This document shows, piece after piece, positions 9,326 to 20,600 of a stretch of DNA of 64,000 nucleotides; position 1 is the first letter of the stretch, and the number at the start of each line of letters is the position of its first letter. The notes under the pieces were generated by a model. That model did not search any database. It was given only the letters and a program-made list of their open reading frames with translations, and was not told where the DNA came from. Made by a program: the position numbers and the translations under genes. Source of the DNA: Volutella citrinella (taxonomy: Eukaryota > Ascomycota > Sordariomycetes > Hypocreales > Nectriaceae). The stretch is from the NCBI GenBank assembly GCA_034401135.1, contig JAWZSP010000002.1, forward strand, positions 1,860,001 through 1,924,000, in the 5' to 3' direction.

Positions 9326-12272
9326 GTTGCAACGTACGTTACCCATTTGATTGCATCACTCCGTGATGGTGACGTTGGTGAGTTGAGTATATGGTGAACG
9401 GAGTCTTTGGCGACGGCGATGTAAGTTGGGCTTTAACGAAAATGGAGCAGGAGAGGAGTGCCCGGGACAGGTGAGAAAGGCGCAAACTCATCTGCTGAAG
9501 AGCAACAGAGCATCAGCAGTTTTGGTAATTAAGCACACGATTCCACTCTAAAGCATCAGTATATAATGGGTTTTCCTCATACCGCACCTATGCCAACCGT
9601 GCCTTAGTAGTCATTAAGATTCTCAAGGGGCTCACCATGTCCGCGCAGAACCGCGAATTGAAGCTGAGCTCCTCAGTTCCAGAAGCAAGCGGCAAGCAAC
9701 CCAGGTGTTTCTGTCAGCCGAGGACCGCCTTCAACGCCTGGCGTTTTGGGTGAAGAAACAGCAAGAAAACAGGAGCAGCCTCCCAGTTGATGAAGCCGTT
9801 GGCTGGCAATCGCCTCGTCAAGAGGGTCAAGGCTCAGCTAAACGAGACGATCACCCAGGGGATTGTTCCTAGCTGGAGATCATCTGCAAGCTTAGGCTCC
9901 TCGTCATCCCAGATAATCGAAGTCGCTTCAGATTCTTCCTAGTGTTGAGCTCGGAGGCCTCAGTTGTTCCAGAAGATTGTCAAACCCGCCAGCTAGCTCA
10001 GTCGAACATTGGCATCTGCGTATCCAATCGTATCTAAGATGGTATCTGGCCGTAACAGCATATGCCATCTCCCGAGCCGGAGGAAAGCTACCAGAAACGC
10101 CATGCTGCATCCACTACGACATGGTGCTGTAGCAGGTCGGCATGAGAAGGTGCCAGTCCGTGTTTGGAGTTTCGGGCTCGTTTCTACGGCGTTGAATGGT
10201 GGCGTGAACTGACCTAGGCAAATACGAGGGCATGTGGCTGAGCACCGCAGGATAGGGGACTGAGTTGGAGGACCCGCCCCTGTAGGCAGGGGTGGATTTC
10301 TTTATTGTGGCAGGATTCTTCCTCGCAGGCTTGGCCTACTACTTTAATCGCTGGCGAACTGCAGGGCTGCAGATTTTATACGTGAGCAAATTTGCTGATG
10401 GAGGCCATCGTCGGACCCTATTCCAGTGACAAGTTCATGCGCGGTAGTGTTTAATTGAGGACACAATGGGCTGCCAGAACGCAGATAAAAATTGCAACAA
10501 GCCATAACATAGGTCAATGGGTCCCACTTTAACCACTGGCAGTGCCTGCCCTTCACAGAATACCCAATCGGGTACTGCCTCGTCTGACGAGGTCAACGGC
10601 AAAGGACGTCTCTGCCCAAGCATCATCAGCAGGAGAACACGCTCCTCACCTGAAAACCGGGCCTCGACCCGCCTCTCAGCCTCCCAGAACCGGCGAGTCC
10701 CCTGCTTCGACAAGTCTGGATTGCTAGGTGAATTTTTCTGGCAGCACGAGCTGTAACGAGACGGGCGGGTCCTCCGCAACCCGAAACGTCGGCATGAACA
10801 TGGGGGCCCGGATCCCACGAATCGACGGACGAGATGAAACCATGGAGCCCAGATCTCGCCCCCTGCGCCCCTGGCCCAAAGGGCAGCTGTCATGCCTGGA
10901 CTCGGGAAGATACCGCTTTCTTTTTACTTCTTCGTCTTCTTTCGCCCAGACTAGACAAGGTCGTCCGGCGGCACGGTACTAGACGCCGGGTTGCCATCAG
11001 ATCAGATTATCGCGACGGAGCTGGCCGAGACTGGGCCTGGCTGGCTCGTCCAGGAAATGAATGGCCGGTTGTCTGCCCGTTTCTGCCTCCATCTCGATCA
11101 GGCTGTCTCTCCCGGCGCGTAGCCGCTCTTCGACCCAGAAACGCTCCCCAAAACGCCATCGCGGCGTCTCATGTATCACCAAGTGGTGCCATGCGACCCC
11201 ATGCCTCCCCAGTGACAGCCTCTCCGCTTGCCGCCCTGCTACGAATGCGATGGCACGCCGTACGACAGTGCGCAGAGACCCTGGTCCAGGGTTCAAGAAT
11301 GCCATGTGCCAAGCAGCAAACCCCCCCCACCCTTGTCCAACCAGCTAACCCCAATGTGCCCGCCTCAGTTACCTAGCTTCGCTTTTGATACACCAGCGAT
11401 GGTACACCACACACGAGACATGCTGCCGGACATGTAGAGTCTCGCAGCTGTCAGAAGCAGGTGCTAAAGCGCATGGCAAAACAACAGGTGAATCAGCCAT
11501 CTCTCGTGGCTTCGTTTCTAGGCTCCACGCGTCCATTGTTTGAAGAATCTCTCCGGTAGTTGGGAGGGACACTTCGCGAATCTGTAATTTCGTGACCGCA
11601 GTGCCGTGGGCCTCGCCTCGCCGCCATCGCCACCGCGACGACCCCTGGCTGGGTGAGTGCCTGATCGCACCGGGGACAGACCCCCGTTTGGACTCAGTCG
11701 GCGCCCTACTCAGCTGCACCAATCTGCCGAGTATGACGGCCGTCGACCTTTGTTCGTCCCCCGCCTGGCGAGGCCCTGTCGAGGGCTGGTCTTGTCTGTG
11801 CCTCATGGCTTGGCAGGGCGCTCCCGTTTGTAGATCCCTATGCGTCCCATCCCATCTCATACTTGTCTCGCCTCAGCTTCTCTTCTGCTTCCCTCCTCTT
11901 AGTAGGCCCGCTTTGTGCGCTTCTTCGTCATTCCTTCCCTGTTTCGTTGATCGTTGCGAATCCCGGGCTAGATCCTGGTGATTTATCATTCCGCTCTTTT
12001 TCTCACTTATCAATCTTTCAAAACCTCAAACCTTCCTTCCCGCAGAGACGGCGCGGAGATCCGGCAGTTGGGCGAGGCGTGGTTGTCCATCCGCCTCACA
12101 TCGCGTATAATAAACGTCCAACGTCACACCGCGCCCACCACGCTCGTTCACGCAAAGGGTTGATCCCTCATCGCGACACTTCCACGGCTGGCCCGTGTGC
12201 CACTCTTTGCAACTTACAGACCGATCTTCCGCTACATCGAACTTAATATCCGAATCCGACGTCGCAAGCAAG
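9326..12272. other. Gene-poor region, 2.9 kb, with possible coding relics
   Basis: No intact gene is seen. Three plus-strand stretches read like protein but are cut by stops and lie in different frames: about 9700-9870 (VFLSAEDRLQRLAFWVKKQQ..), about 9970-10130 (VEHWHLRIQSYLRWYLAV..) and about 10290-10370 (DFFIVAGFFLAGLAYYF..). They may be the remains of one or more genes. The right end (about 11850-12270) is pyrimidine-rich and is the likely promoter and leader of the next gene. Confidence 0.4.
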
Positions 12273-13880
12273 ATGAAGTTGGGAAGAGTAGTTTTGGGTG
12301 TCGCCTTTGTTTCCGCCGTTCAGGTATATTTGTGTGTCCGATCGAGGCTTCGCCATGATTCTAACGGAGGCCATCTAGGCCGCTGCGACTCATCGCCGCT
12401 TCGGAAAGCGAGCGTTGGACAAGCGACAGGCTGCCGCCGATGGAGCCGACAATGGAGCCGTCGAGGCGCTGGCCGCTGCCTCGACTCCAGGATTTGAAGG
12501 GTGAGATTGCACAACGAAGAGTGTAAATCGGGTGTTTTTCTGACATGGAAACAAGGCTGAAATTGTCCGTCGTCACGCAACTTCAGGCGACCACGATAAT
12601 TCAGACAGTCGAAAAGTCTGGGGCTGCCGAACCCGCGGTTACCGTTACCGTCACCGAGACAAAGACAGTCGAGGCTCCTCAGGTCAACACCGCCGAAGCT
12701 CCTGCTGCTACCGTTACTGTCGTCGTCACCGAAGTTGCCGCTCCCGCTGTAAGTTCCTGAGACTTGAGTCCACCAGCGGACCAAGAACTGACATGGAACA
12801 TCAGATGGTCACTGTAACCCAAGTGGTCACTCAAGCGGTCAGTAGCCTCTCTGGCAAAATCATTTTATTCAAAGTCACCTTGCCTAACTTCGAACAGGCT
12901 CCGGCACCCGCGCCCATTACGGTTACTCAGATCGTTACTCAAGCAGTCAGTTCTCCTGGTTGGACGGCGAACTTGTGTAAGCTAACTTGCGCAGGCACCC
13001 GCACCTCCCCCCGTGACTATCACGCAGACCATCAAGGAAGCAGTGAGTAATTTCACCTGTATTCAAGGTAAACACGGTATTGACTTGACGGAACAGGCTC
13101 CCCCACCCGCGGCCATCACCATCACTCAGACCATTCCTGGTGCTGCACCAGTAAGTCACACCTTGGCCATACTCACTCCCGGCATACTGACGATTGACAG
13201 GCGCCTGTGACCATCACTCAAACCATGTCCCCAGCATGTGAGACCAAGGTAGGAACAAGAAGCCGCTTGGAAATACGCCAGTGCTAACAGTCCAAAGGCT
13301 CCGCAGACTGTCACGCAAACCATCACAGCCACTCGCGATGCCGCGGCGGTATGTGCCCTCGTGCCCAATGTATTGACCCGGACAATGTTGACTGACCAAA
13401 TACTAGCCCAGCCAAGGAACCGGTCAAGGCAACGGAGTTGGTGTATCAATGGTCCCTATCGCCGGCAACAAGCCAACTACGACTTTCGCTTCTGACCCGT
13501 TCGCAACAAAAGCACCAGAAGCTGCTCCTATTGCTAGCAGTAGCGCGAGTAAGGAGGAGCCACAGATGGCCAGTGTCATCAGCGAGGCTCCCAGGGCATC
13601 CGGCGCCACCAGCCCGACATCCGTCAGCACCATGAACCAATCGCTCAACTTGGGTGACCTGCGGCCCGACCCAACGGCCGGCGCTGACAAGGCCACGGAC
13701 CCTACACGCGGAGGCAACGCCGGCGGCAACGCCGGCAGCGAGAGCTCGGCTCGCACCACAGCCGGCTCACCAAGTGCCACCGGCGCCCCCAGCTTCGGAG
13801 CCACCCCCGACCGTTTCAGCAGCATCTTGGACCTGGGCAACTTGGCTGGACTAAAGGCCCGGGCCACTGGATCGGCTTGA
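12273..13880 (+). CDS. Secreted repeat protein encoded by a tandem array of in-phase mini-exons
   Basis: Ten exons: 12273-12323, 12379-12500, 12556-12748, 12805-12837, 12898-12945, 12995-13042, 13097-13150, 13201-13248, 13298-13348, 13407-13880; 373 residues. Introns are 49-60 nt with good signals. Residues 1-17 form a signal peptide; Lys-Arg pairs at 27-28 and 32-33 suggest Kex2 cleavage of a short pro-region. Exons 4-9 are 33, 48, 48, 54, 48 and 51 nt, all phase 0 at both ends, and each codes for one copy of a degenerate unit of the type AP.P..VT.TQ.(V)TQA (residues 123-216). Exon 3 already holds two related units. The last exon codes for a Ser/Thr/Ala/Gly-rich tail without a hydrophobic GPI signal. 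I do not recognise a named family. It is probably extracellular or cell-wall associated, but that is inference. Intron 4 is 60 nt with no in-frame stop, so its retention would keep the frame. Confidence 0.8.
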
Positions 13881-14160
13881 GACGGACGCTGGGTGTACTA
13901 CTTTCAGCAATCTAATACCCAGGGGGTTCGTGCAAGTATTGAGGGGACGGGACGAGTGGCGTAATGTGTGTCGAGCGAGCGGGCTTGGAGAAAGAATCAT
14001 GTATAATAGAAATCTTCTCTTCGAAATAGGCGCTTTCGTCTTAACATGACCGACACCTCCGAGGCTGGGTCGTGCGTGCGAATGCGTATCTAGTGGGTAT
14101 CATACCATTTTGACCAAATCACCAAACGCCGAATCCCATGACTTGTTTTATAATCTTTGC

Positions 14161-15099
14161 TCACTTCGTGTCCGGCCCGCCCCCCCTCGCCGCCAGCTTC
14201 ATCTTCTTAGACTGCCGCTTCCCGGCGTTCTGCGAATCCTCCTCGCCGCTCTTGCGCTTGTGATTCGGGTTCTGGTTTTGCTTCTGGCCCTTGTTCTTGT
14301 TCTTCTTCCCGCTCTGCCCCTCGGCCGGCTTGGCCTCCCCTTCGGCCCCTGGCACCTCGTCGCGCTTGGCTGATTCGACAACGTTGATAACGCCCCGGAA
14401 GCCGGTCCTCTTCATGCCCTCGTTGACCACCACGGAGCGCGGGATGGAGGCGAAACCCTGCAGGCCCTTATCACTGCTCAAGCCCCACACGCTGAGCAGG
14501 TTGACGACATCTGCGGGTGCCCGGAGGGACAGGGCGTCCTTGGCCTCGCTGCTCAGGATGAAACCGCGGCCATTAGTCGCGCGGATGAGGTTGGCGACGT
14601 TGCCGATGAAGTTGGCCCGCCCGCGGGCATCGGCAAGAAGGGCTTGGCTGTAACATATCTCGAAGCGCACGCCGCGCGTCACGGCGGCCATGCACGGCTT
14701 GGGGCGGAAGTTAAACCCGAAGTGCTGCGTCAGGTCGAGGGAGATGATGGGTACGTCGAGCGTGAGACAGGCATTCTGGAACGCCTTGTCGGTCTGGGGC
14801 CGGATGGCGAGCAGGTCATAGGCGGCGGCTAGGGAGGGCAGGCGGTAGTTGGAGGCGGCCGGGTCGTCCAGGGGCAGCGTCGCGCGGTGGAGAATGTTTG
14901 GCAGCTTCTTGCCCCCCGCCAGAGCAGCAAGTTGGTCCGTCTTGGGGAACGGCGACGTGGGCGACGCCGGGAACGGCAGCGTTAGGGTGTGGCTAAGAGC
15001 GACGGTGGCATATCCGAGGGACGAGGCCAGGCTCAGGAGCTGTACAAGCTTCTCGGGGGTTGTGGAAGGCGACCAGGCAATGTTGAGGTCGAAGGACAT
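14161..15099 (-). CDS. RPP30: RNase P/MRP subunit p30 (Rpp30 / yeast Rpp1)
   Basis: A single-exon 312-residue protein. Rpp30 is a PHP/TIM-barrel-fold protein subunit of nuclear RNase P (tRNA 5' processing) and RNase MRP (rRNA processing). Seen: the N-terminal strand MSFDLNIAWSP, then helix LVQLLSLASSLGYATVALSHT, the block LLAIRPQTDKAFQNAC, DVPIISLDL, and the C-terminal half GVRFEICYSQALLADARGR and AATNGRGFILSSEA-like positions, all in family order. The last 55 residues form a Lys/Arg/Gln/Asn-rich tail, a likely nuclear or nucleolar targeting and RNA-contact region. The frame runs 29 codons further upstream, but the ATG at 15099 directly precedes the conserved strand and was chosen. The gene is convergent with the mini-exon gene, with 280 nt between their stops. 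Confidence 0.9.
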   Translation of the reverse strand: MSFDLNIAWSPSTTPEKLVQLLSLASSLGYATVALSHTLTLPFPASPTSPFPKTDQLAALAGGKKLPNILHRATLPLDDPAASNYRLPSLAAAYDLLAIRPQTDKAFQNACLTLDVPIISLDLTQHFGFNFRPKPCMAAVTRGVRFEICYSQALLADARGRANFIGNVANLIRATNGRGFILSSEAKDALSLRAPADVVNLLSVWGLSSDKGLQGFASIPRSVVVNEGMKRTGFRGVINVVESAKRDEVPGAEGEAKPAEGQSGKKNKNKGQKQNQNPNHKRKSGEEDSQNAGKRQSKKMKLAARGGGPDTK

Positions 15100-15396
15100 G
15101 GTTGGAGCAGTCGCGCGGATAGACAGACGGAGGTTATGAGGAAAGATGGTCAGAATCCAGCACCATCGTCGACAGCAAGATGCCAAAGCTTAAATGGTAA
15201 GGATGACGGGATATTGACGAGGTGTTGACGCGAATTGGTGGTTTGACGGTGCACCAACTCAGAGGCTGGGAGCTGGTGATGGTTGTGACTGTGTCGGGCT
15301 CCATGACGACGAGCTTCAACTTTTTTCTGCAAACTCTCCATGCGAAGGAAGCAGTTTGGGCAGACGGTTATGTGTCGTGGCAGAGGGAAGACAAAT

Positions 15397-15515
15397 ACAT
15401 ACGACCATACCTACTAGAGAACACGGGATCCCGTCCGCTCTCCCATAGTTAAGCTGGTAAGGGGCGGACTAGTACTCGGGTCGGTGACGACCGGGGAATC
15501 CCCGCTGTTGTATGT
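15397..15515 (+). rRNA. 5S ribosomal RNA (dispersed copy)
   Basis: It begins ACATACGACCATACC and ends GCTGTTGTATGT, and the two ends pair to form helix I. The middle carries the usual GATCCCGTCCGCTCTCCCAT and GTTAAGC blocks and, further on, AGTACTCGGGTCGGTGACGACC. The length is about 119 nt, normal for eukaryotic 5S. A T-run (15515-15520) follows directly and fits RNA polymerase III termination. Pezizomycotina carry 5S genes as scattered single copies, as here. The promoter is internal (A and C boxes). Confidence 0.93.
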
Positions 15516-15520
15516 TTTTT
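15515..15520 (+). terminator. RNA polymerase III T-run terminator of 5S rRNA
   Basis: A run of six T residues right after the 3' end of the 5S gene, the standard Pol III stop signal. Confidence 0.7.
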
Positions 15521-16758
15521 GCCATTCTTCCTTTTTGATTGCACATCAGTTGAAGAGTGCCTTCTTTTTTTTTTCTTCCTTTCTTTCTTTCTTTCTTTTT
15601 TCTTACTGCCGTCTCAAAAGGGGGGGTGGGGGGTCATCGTTCGCAACCATGCGCCCATAATTCCCAGGGTCCAACAAAGCAGGATGAACTTACATTAGCA
15701 TAGCACCATGATTTCACCTTAGCTCAATGACATCGTAATGGAACTCGTGACCATAATACTAGGAAATTTATCAGTCTAATTACTGTGCTATATCATCAAT
15801 GCCAGCCGTTCGCCTGTTGATTTGCCCAATTGACCGGGAAATCCCAAATTGTTGTGCCCTTGGTGTCTGACGGTGTCGAAGCATTTGCTTCCTATTCTTG
15901 CCCAGGCGGGCCGTACTACGCAGATGCAGCATAACACGACGTCCAGGATATAAGTAAATACATGTAGAGAGGTCATTGATGAGCCCTAAAAAAAATTTTG
16001 AAAAGTAAAATGATCACCGTGGGTGCGCTCCAGAGTTGAATTGTGCCATGACATAGTTAGGCGCCAGAAAGAAAAGTCCTGGACGGTCCCCAGACTGGCG
16101 CATGTGGCTGAGGACGGGAGCTAGCGAGCTTGGAGCTTCGGGGGCACAGCCGCTGGCCAGTAGCCCAGTGGCGGTTTGGGATGGCGCGTATCGCCTCCAC
16201 GCCGTCATCACTCTATTAGTCCACATGGGGTAACGAAATCCCCAGGACGCCATGTGCCTTGCGTCGCCGTTCCAGAGGGCAGCAGAAGAAGACCGGCTGT
16301 CGAGCTTGAGCATTTCCGCCAGGAGTCCCTGCTGCGTCGCCAGGAATATCCGTCCCCGCTAATCCCGCCCAGACGGCTCCCGGAAGCACTGGGCCGCTGG
16401 CTGGTACGGGGTGTTCAGAGAGGGAGGAGCTATGAGCGCCAAGCCTTGCGCAGCCACCCCAAGACCGGGAGAGTGACGACGACTTCCCATTCTCTCTCCT
16501 CACCATCACGCCTCGTCAACCCAGCGCCCGTTCCTGATCCCGCACCCATCTCGCGCCTCTCGTCCTCGCCCTCGCCTGTTCGTCCCGCAGTCCGCCACCT
16601 CGCCGACCACAGCGCAACCCGTGTCGCGGATCCCCTCCACCGTCGTCGCGCGACTCCTCCATCCATCCGTTGAGCGGACAACATCATCTTCGATTTCCAC
16701 AACCGCCTGACTTCGAGAACCAAACCACAAATACCCAGCAGCTGCGTGCGCCGTCGCC
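15521..16758. other. Intergenic region, 1.2 kb
   Basis: It holds a T/C tract at 15561-15604 with a run of TTTC units, and an AT-rich part up to about 16010. From about 16480 the sequence is pyrimidine-rich and C-rich and is the likely promoter and leader of the zinc-ribbon gene. The 165-codon plus-strand frame at 16176-16673 is of random composition. Confidence 0.5.
15561..15604. repeat. Pyrimidine tract with (TTTC)n core
   Basis: A nearly pure T/C stretch of about 44 nt containing several TTTC units, just downstream of the 5S gene. It is a simple repeat. Confidence 0.7.
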
Positions 16759-17237
16759 ATGTTCTTCTTCTTCGTGTGCGGCGAGCACACCTTCCGCAAG
16801 GAGGTGCCCGGCTATGAGGGCATGACCGCCCAGTGCCACCACTGCGGAAACATGTCGGCCAACGTCGTCAAGAGCAACCCGTGGTTCACATTCTGCTGGA
16901 TTGTACGTTCTTATCCCTCCAATCCACACACACAATTTCCCCAAATTCTTAAGACCCCAATCCCATCAACCCTTTCCTCAGGCTCCAACTCCATTCAGCT
17001 CCAGCTCCGTGCTAACCTCCTCGCCAGCCCATCATCCCCCTCTCCATGAGCGGCTACACCGACGTCGCCTGCCGCATCTGCAACTTCCACCAGCCCCTCT
17101 CCGCCCGCCCCGATGTCCAGAGCATGAAGGGCGGAGGCGGAGGCGGAGGCGGCTTCCAGGGCCCTCCCCCAGGCCAATACTACGGCCCGCCTCCCGGCCA
17201 GCAGCCACCGCCCGGCCAGCAAATGCAATACCGATAA
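16759..17237 (+). CDS. Small zinc-ribbon protein with Gly/Pro/Gln-rich tail
   Basis: Two exons, 16759-16902 and 17028-17237, with a 125-nt intron (GTACGT..CAG); 117 residues. It starts MFFFFVCGEHTF, then CHHCGN at about residues 27-32, WFTFCWIPIIPLS (the intron splits this block cleanly between I48 and P49) and a second knuckle ACRIC near residue 62. This fits the fungal zinc-ribbon family PF17032, where four Cys bind one zinc and an aromatic-rich segment may contact membranes. The tail has eight glycines in a row followed by repeated PPPGQ units, a feature of low-complexity, condensate-prone or SH3/WW-binding tails. Function is unknown. Confidence 0.8.
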
Positions 17238-17696
17238 ACGAGCCTCGATATTTCCTCTTCTTCCCGTCTCCCGTTTTCTTTTCCAGAGGAGAAACCATCG
17301 TTGGGTTAGTAGTAATGTGTGGCAGAGTGCCGTTCAGCAGCATATATCCCAGAAGCAGCGGCATGCGAGACATGGTTTTGGCGTTGGGGTGGAGAAAATC
17401 ATGGCCATCTTTTCCGGGTTTCGATATTGCGTCATATCTAGCTTCTTCCTCGCCGGTGGAAGCCTGAAATGACTTGGTTAGCTTTGGCCTAACGACAGCT
17501 ATATCCCCTTGCGCACATTTCATAAGTCATTCTTCGACACAGGAGCAGCCAGTCACTTCTCAAATCAGGACCCAAGAGGTTTCCAAGCAACCGTATATTA
17601 TCAATGCAAGACGTATTTCAGACATGCAGATTATGGGGTATCCTATCAGCCGTGTATAGCTAAATGAGATGGCATCTCAACATCGTCCCACGTTCC
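17238..17696. other. Convergent intergenic spacer
   Basis: The 3' flanks of two convergent genes. I see no gene or repeat. Confidence 0.6.
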
Positions 17697-20600
17697 TCAC
17701 GCTCCAGATGGCCCAGCCTTGTCTCCTCGGTTCAGCTGCAGGCTCTCCTCCATCGCCCTCCGCAGCTGCTCCTCTTCCAAGTCGTCGTCGTCCTTCTCCG
17801 TTCCCTTCATCATCTTTCGTCTGTACTCCTCCTCTGCGAGGCTCTGTTTCTTTACGTATTCCATCACAACATCTTCATCCGTACGCTGGCTCTTCTCCTG
17901 TTCCATGATCTCCTTCGAGGCTGCGATGGCCTTCTGCAGCTCCTCGTCGTCGTCGTCATCATCGCCGCCTCGGGGTGGCAGAGGCGGGGGCGGTTTCTTT
18001 GATGCTGCAATCGCGCGTTGTAAATCAGCCTCCTCCTCGGCATCGGCATTGGCATCGGCTGCGACAGTGCCGACTTCCGGCTCCGGGGTGGTCGACCTAT
18101 CCACCATGGTGATCATTCCAGCGTCCTCGGAAGGGGCCATCTCTCCCGCCAAGCTTTGCTGGACTGCTTGCTCAATGAGTGCCTGGTACTCTTCATCTGT
18201 TATCTTGTATTCCTCGTCGTCGAAAATGTTCAGCTTCTTCTCCGGTAGAGGTGGCGCTTCGGTAGTCTTGATGCGTTGCTGGACGGCCTTGACGCTCTCA
18301 CGAATAGCAGCCTCAACAAGAGCATCTTCCTCCGCATTGCCGCGTGATGTTTCCAATACCGATGCTCGAATCGCACGCTCCATCTCCTCATCGTCCATGG
18401 TGCTGTACGTCGTGCGCGCACTGCTACTGCTGCTAGGTGGGCGTCCTTGGCCGCCCAAGCTGGCAGACTTGGACAACTCTCTGTCAATATACATCCTCTT
18501 CATCTCGCTCAAGGACAAGCCTCTCGGCTGATCTCGGCCAGAGAGTGACTGTGTGCCATCCTCCTTAGGGGAAGGTTGCCCTTCCACTGGGCGCTTGCCT
18601 GCGGAGCGTTCCTTTCTCTTCATCAGGTGGAAGTCTTTCAGATCAGAGTCCAGGTTCCTCCAGCGATTCAAGATGTCACCTCTTTCGCCTTGGCTTGCTG
18701 CTTCAAGATCTCGCTGGCCTTGAATGGCCCGCGAAGAAATGATGTAGTTCTGGACGCTCTTGGTGAATCGCTTGGTGATTTCCGCATGGACTCCCTGCAT
18801 CGAGTAGGCAGGAATCGCCCAGAATCCTGCAAATGTTAGCTTCTGAACAGGCAGCAGATCATTCACGTCTTACCCGCTACTGGCTTCGTCATGATTCCAC
18901 CAATACCTTTCCCGAAGCCTTTGACCAGGCCAGAAACTCCTTCTTTCTCCGCCCCCTTCAGAGGCTGCGTAACGAGGCCCGCGATTCCGTCAAAGAGCCC
19001 GTAGCCAAACTCCTTGCCCGCTACCTTCACACCCGACCCAATTCCGGTGACCTTTTCAACGGGTCGAACGGTGTCGTCGTTGTAGAGCCGGGGAACGTTT
19101 CTGAAGCCCTTGGCTAAGCCGAGGCAGAAGTTCATCGGTGACTTGACGCCGGTTGAAACAATCCGGCCCACGCCCTTGCCCGCGTCCACTGCATTTCCAA
19201 TGTTGACACGGTTCGTTGGTGAAGATTCCCGTCGAGCGTACAGTTGACGCAGTTGATCCCTCGAGGGCCGAAGGCTTGAGAAATCCTTGGGGCTCGATGG
19301 CGTTGCCGGCATGGTCGTGGAAAGCGTCGAGGCGGTATCAGTCAATGACGGCCTCGACATGTTTGATTGACTCGTGGACAGGACCCGTGAACCGCCCTGA
19401 TCGAGGCTCATTTCGCTCGGTGCAGTAAGGGAAGCGGCGTCGCGTGGGCTGGTGGGCGAGGTATCCGTCGCTGAGTTGCTACCTGGTGAGTTGAGACGCT
19501 CGACAGAAGTCGAGGCGGGTGTCGGAGCAAGGTCGCCCTCCTTGGTCTTGACCCGGCTTTTGAAGAGTTCTCTTGGCATATCCGCTATGGCCATACCAAT
19601 GCCTCCTATATCAGCCACAAGAGAGCAAGCTCCCGCCGAGATGGGATCCGGGGGCTGGTCCTCCGTGTTGTACTCGACGGGGCGGTAACTGTACCACGTT
19701 AGCAACTGAGCTCCAAACATTCCGCTTCCTGGCTTACAGCTTGAGATCTGAATACTTGAGGATGCCCTCGTCAACCAACACAGCCGCGGCCAAGGGGCTG
19801 AGTCGGGCCTGGCTCCTCCTCACACGCCAAGCAGCCGCCCGGCTTGGAGCAAGAGAGCAACGAAGGTCATCCACGTTTAGGTGATCATGGAAGCTTTTCC
19901 CACCAACATCGGTGCCTTTCTCCTCCCTGATTTTATGTCCCAACTGCGTTGCCTCCCGGAGGGTCTCCGGTCGCAGACAGAAGCTGATGGACTCGGCCAA
20001 CTTCTCGGCCGTCATTTCCTTGTAGGCTATAGGGTCAGGTCCGGCCTTGGCCTTCGCAATCATTGCTCCCCAAAAGGGCTGGTCTCCAAAAAAAGGCACA
20101 ACCACTGTGGGCTTTCCTGCTTTGATGCCGGCCGCTGTGGTTCCAGCACCGCCATGGTGGACGACACACGAAACATGCTGGAAAAGCCAATCATGAGGGA
20201 CATTTCCGAGCATAAAAACGCCCTCGGGGAGGCCAAGTTCTTCGGCTCCGAGTCCTCCCCAGCCTTTGGAGACAAGTGCCCGAACCCCAGAGAGCCTGAC
20301 AGCTTCGAAGATCATTTCCGTCATCGCATTCGGATCATCTACCACAATAGATCCAAAGCCAATGTACACAGGGGGGGGGCCAGCTCTGAGAAAAGCTTCT
20401 AACTCGGGGTCCGGGGTGTATGAGGATGCCAGGTTGAGAAAGAAGAAGCCCGCAATATCAATGTGTCTACCCCAATCATTCGGCTTGGGAATCAAAGCAG
20501 GAGACCTGTACCATGTTAATTTGAGAGTGATAGTAGAGGTCCCATGTTGACTTGCCAGCAGTATGTCCAAGATATCTTCAACCTCGCGAGCAGACCAGGT

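Noticed and set aside
16176..16673. 165-codon plus-strand open frame before the zinc-ribbon gene
   Set aside because: Starts without good context and reads as C-rich leader; no family pattern.
17719..18531. Plus-strand frame of 270 codons, Ser-rich
   Set aside because: Antisense shadow of the Glu/Asp-rich UIM tail of the glycosyltransferase.
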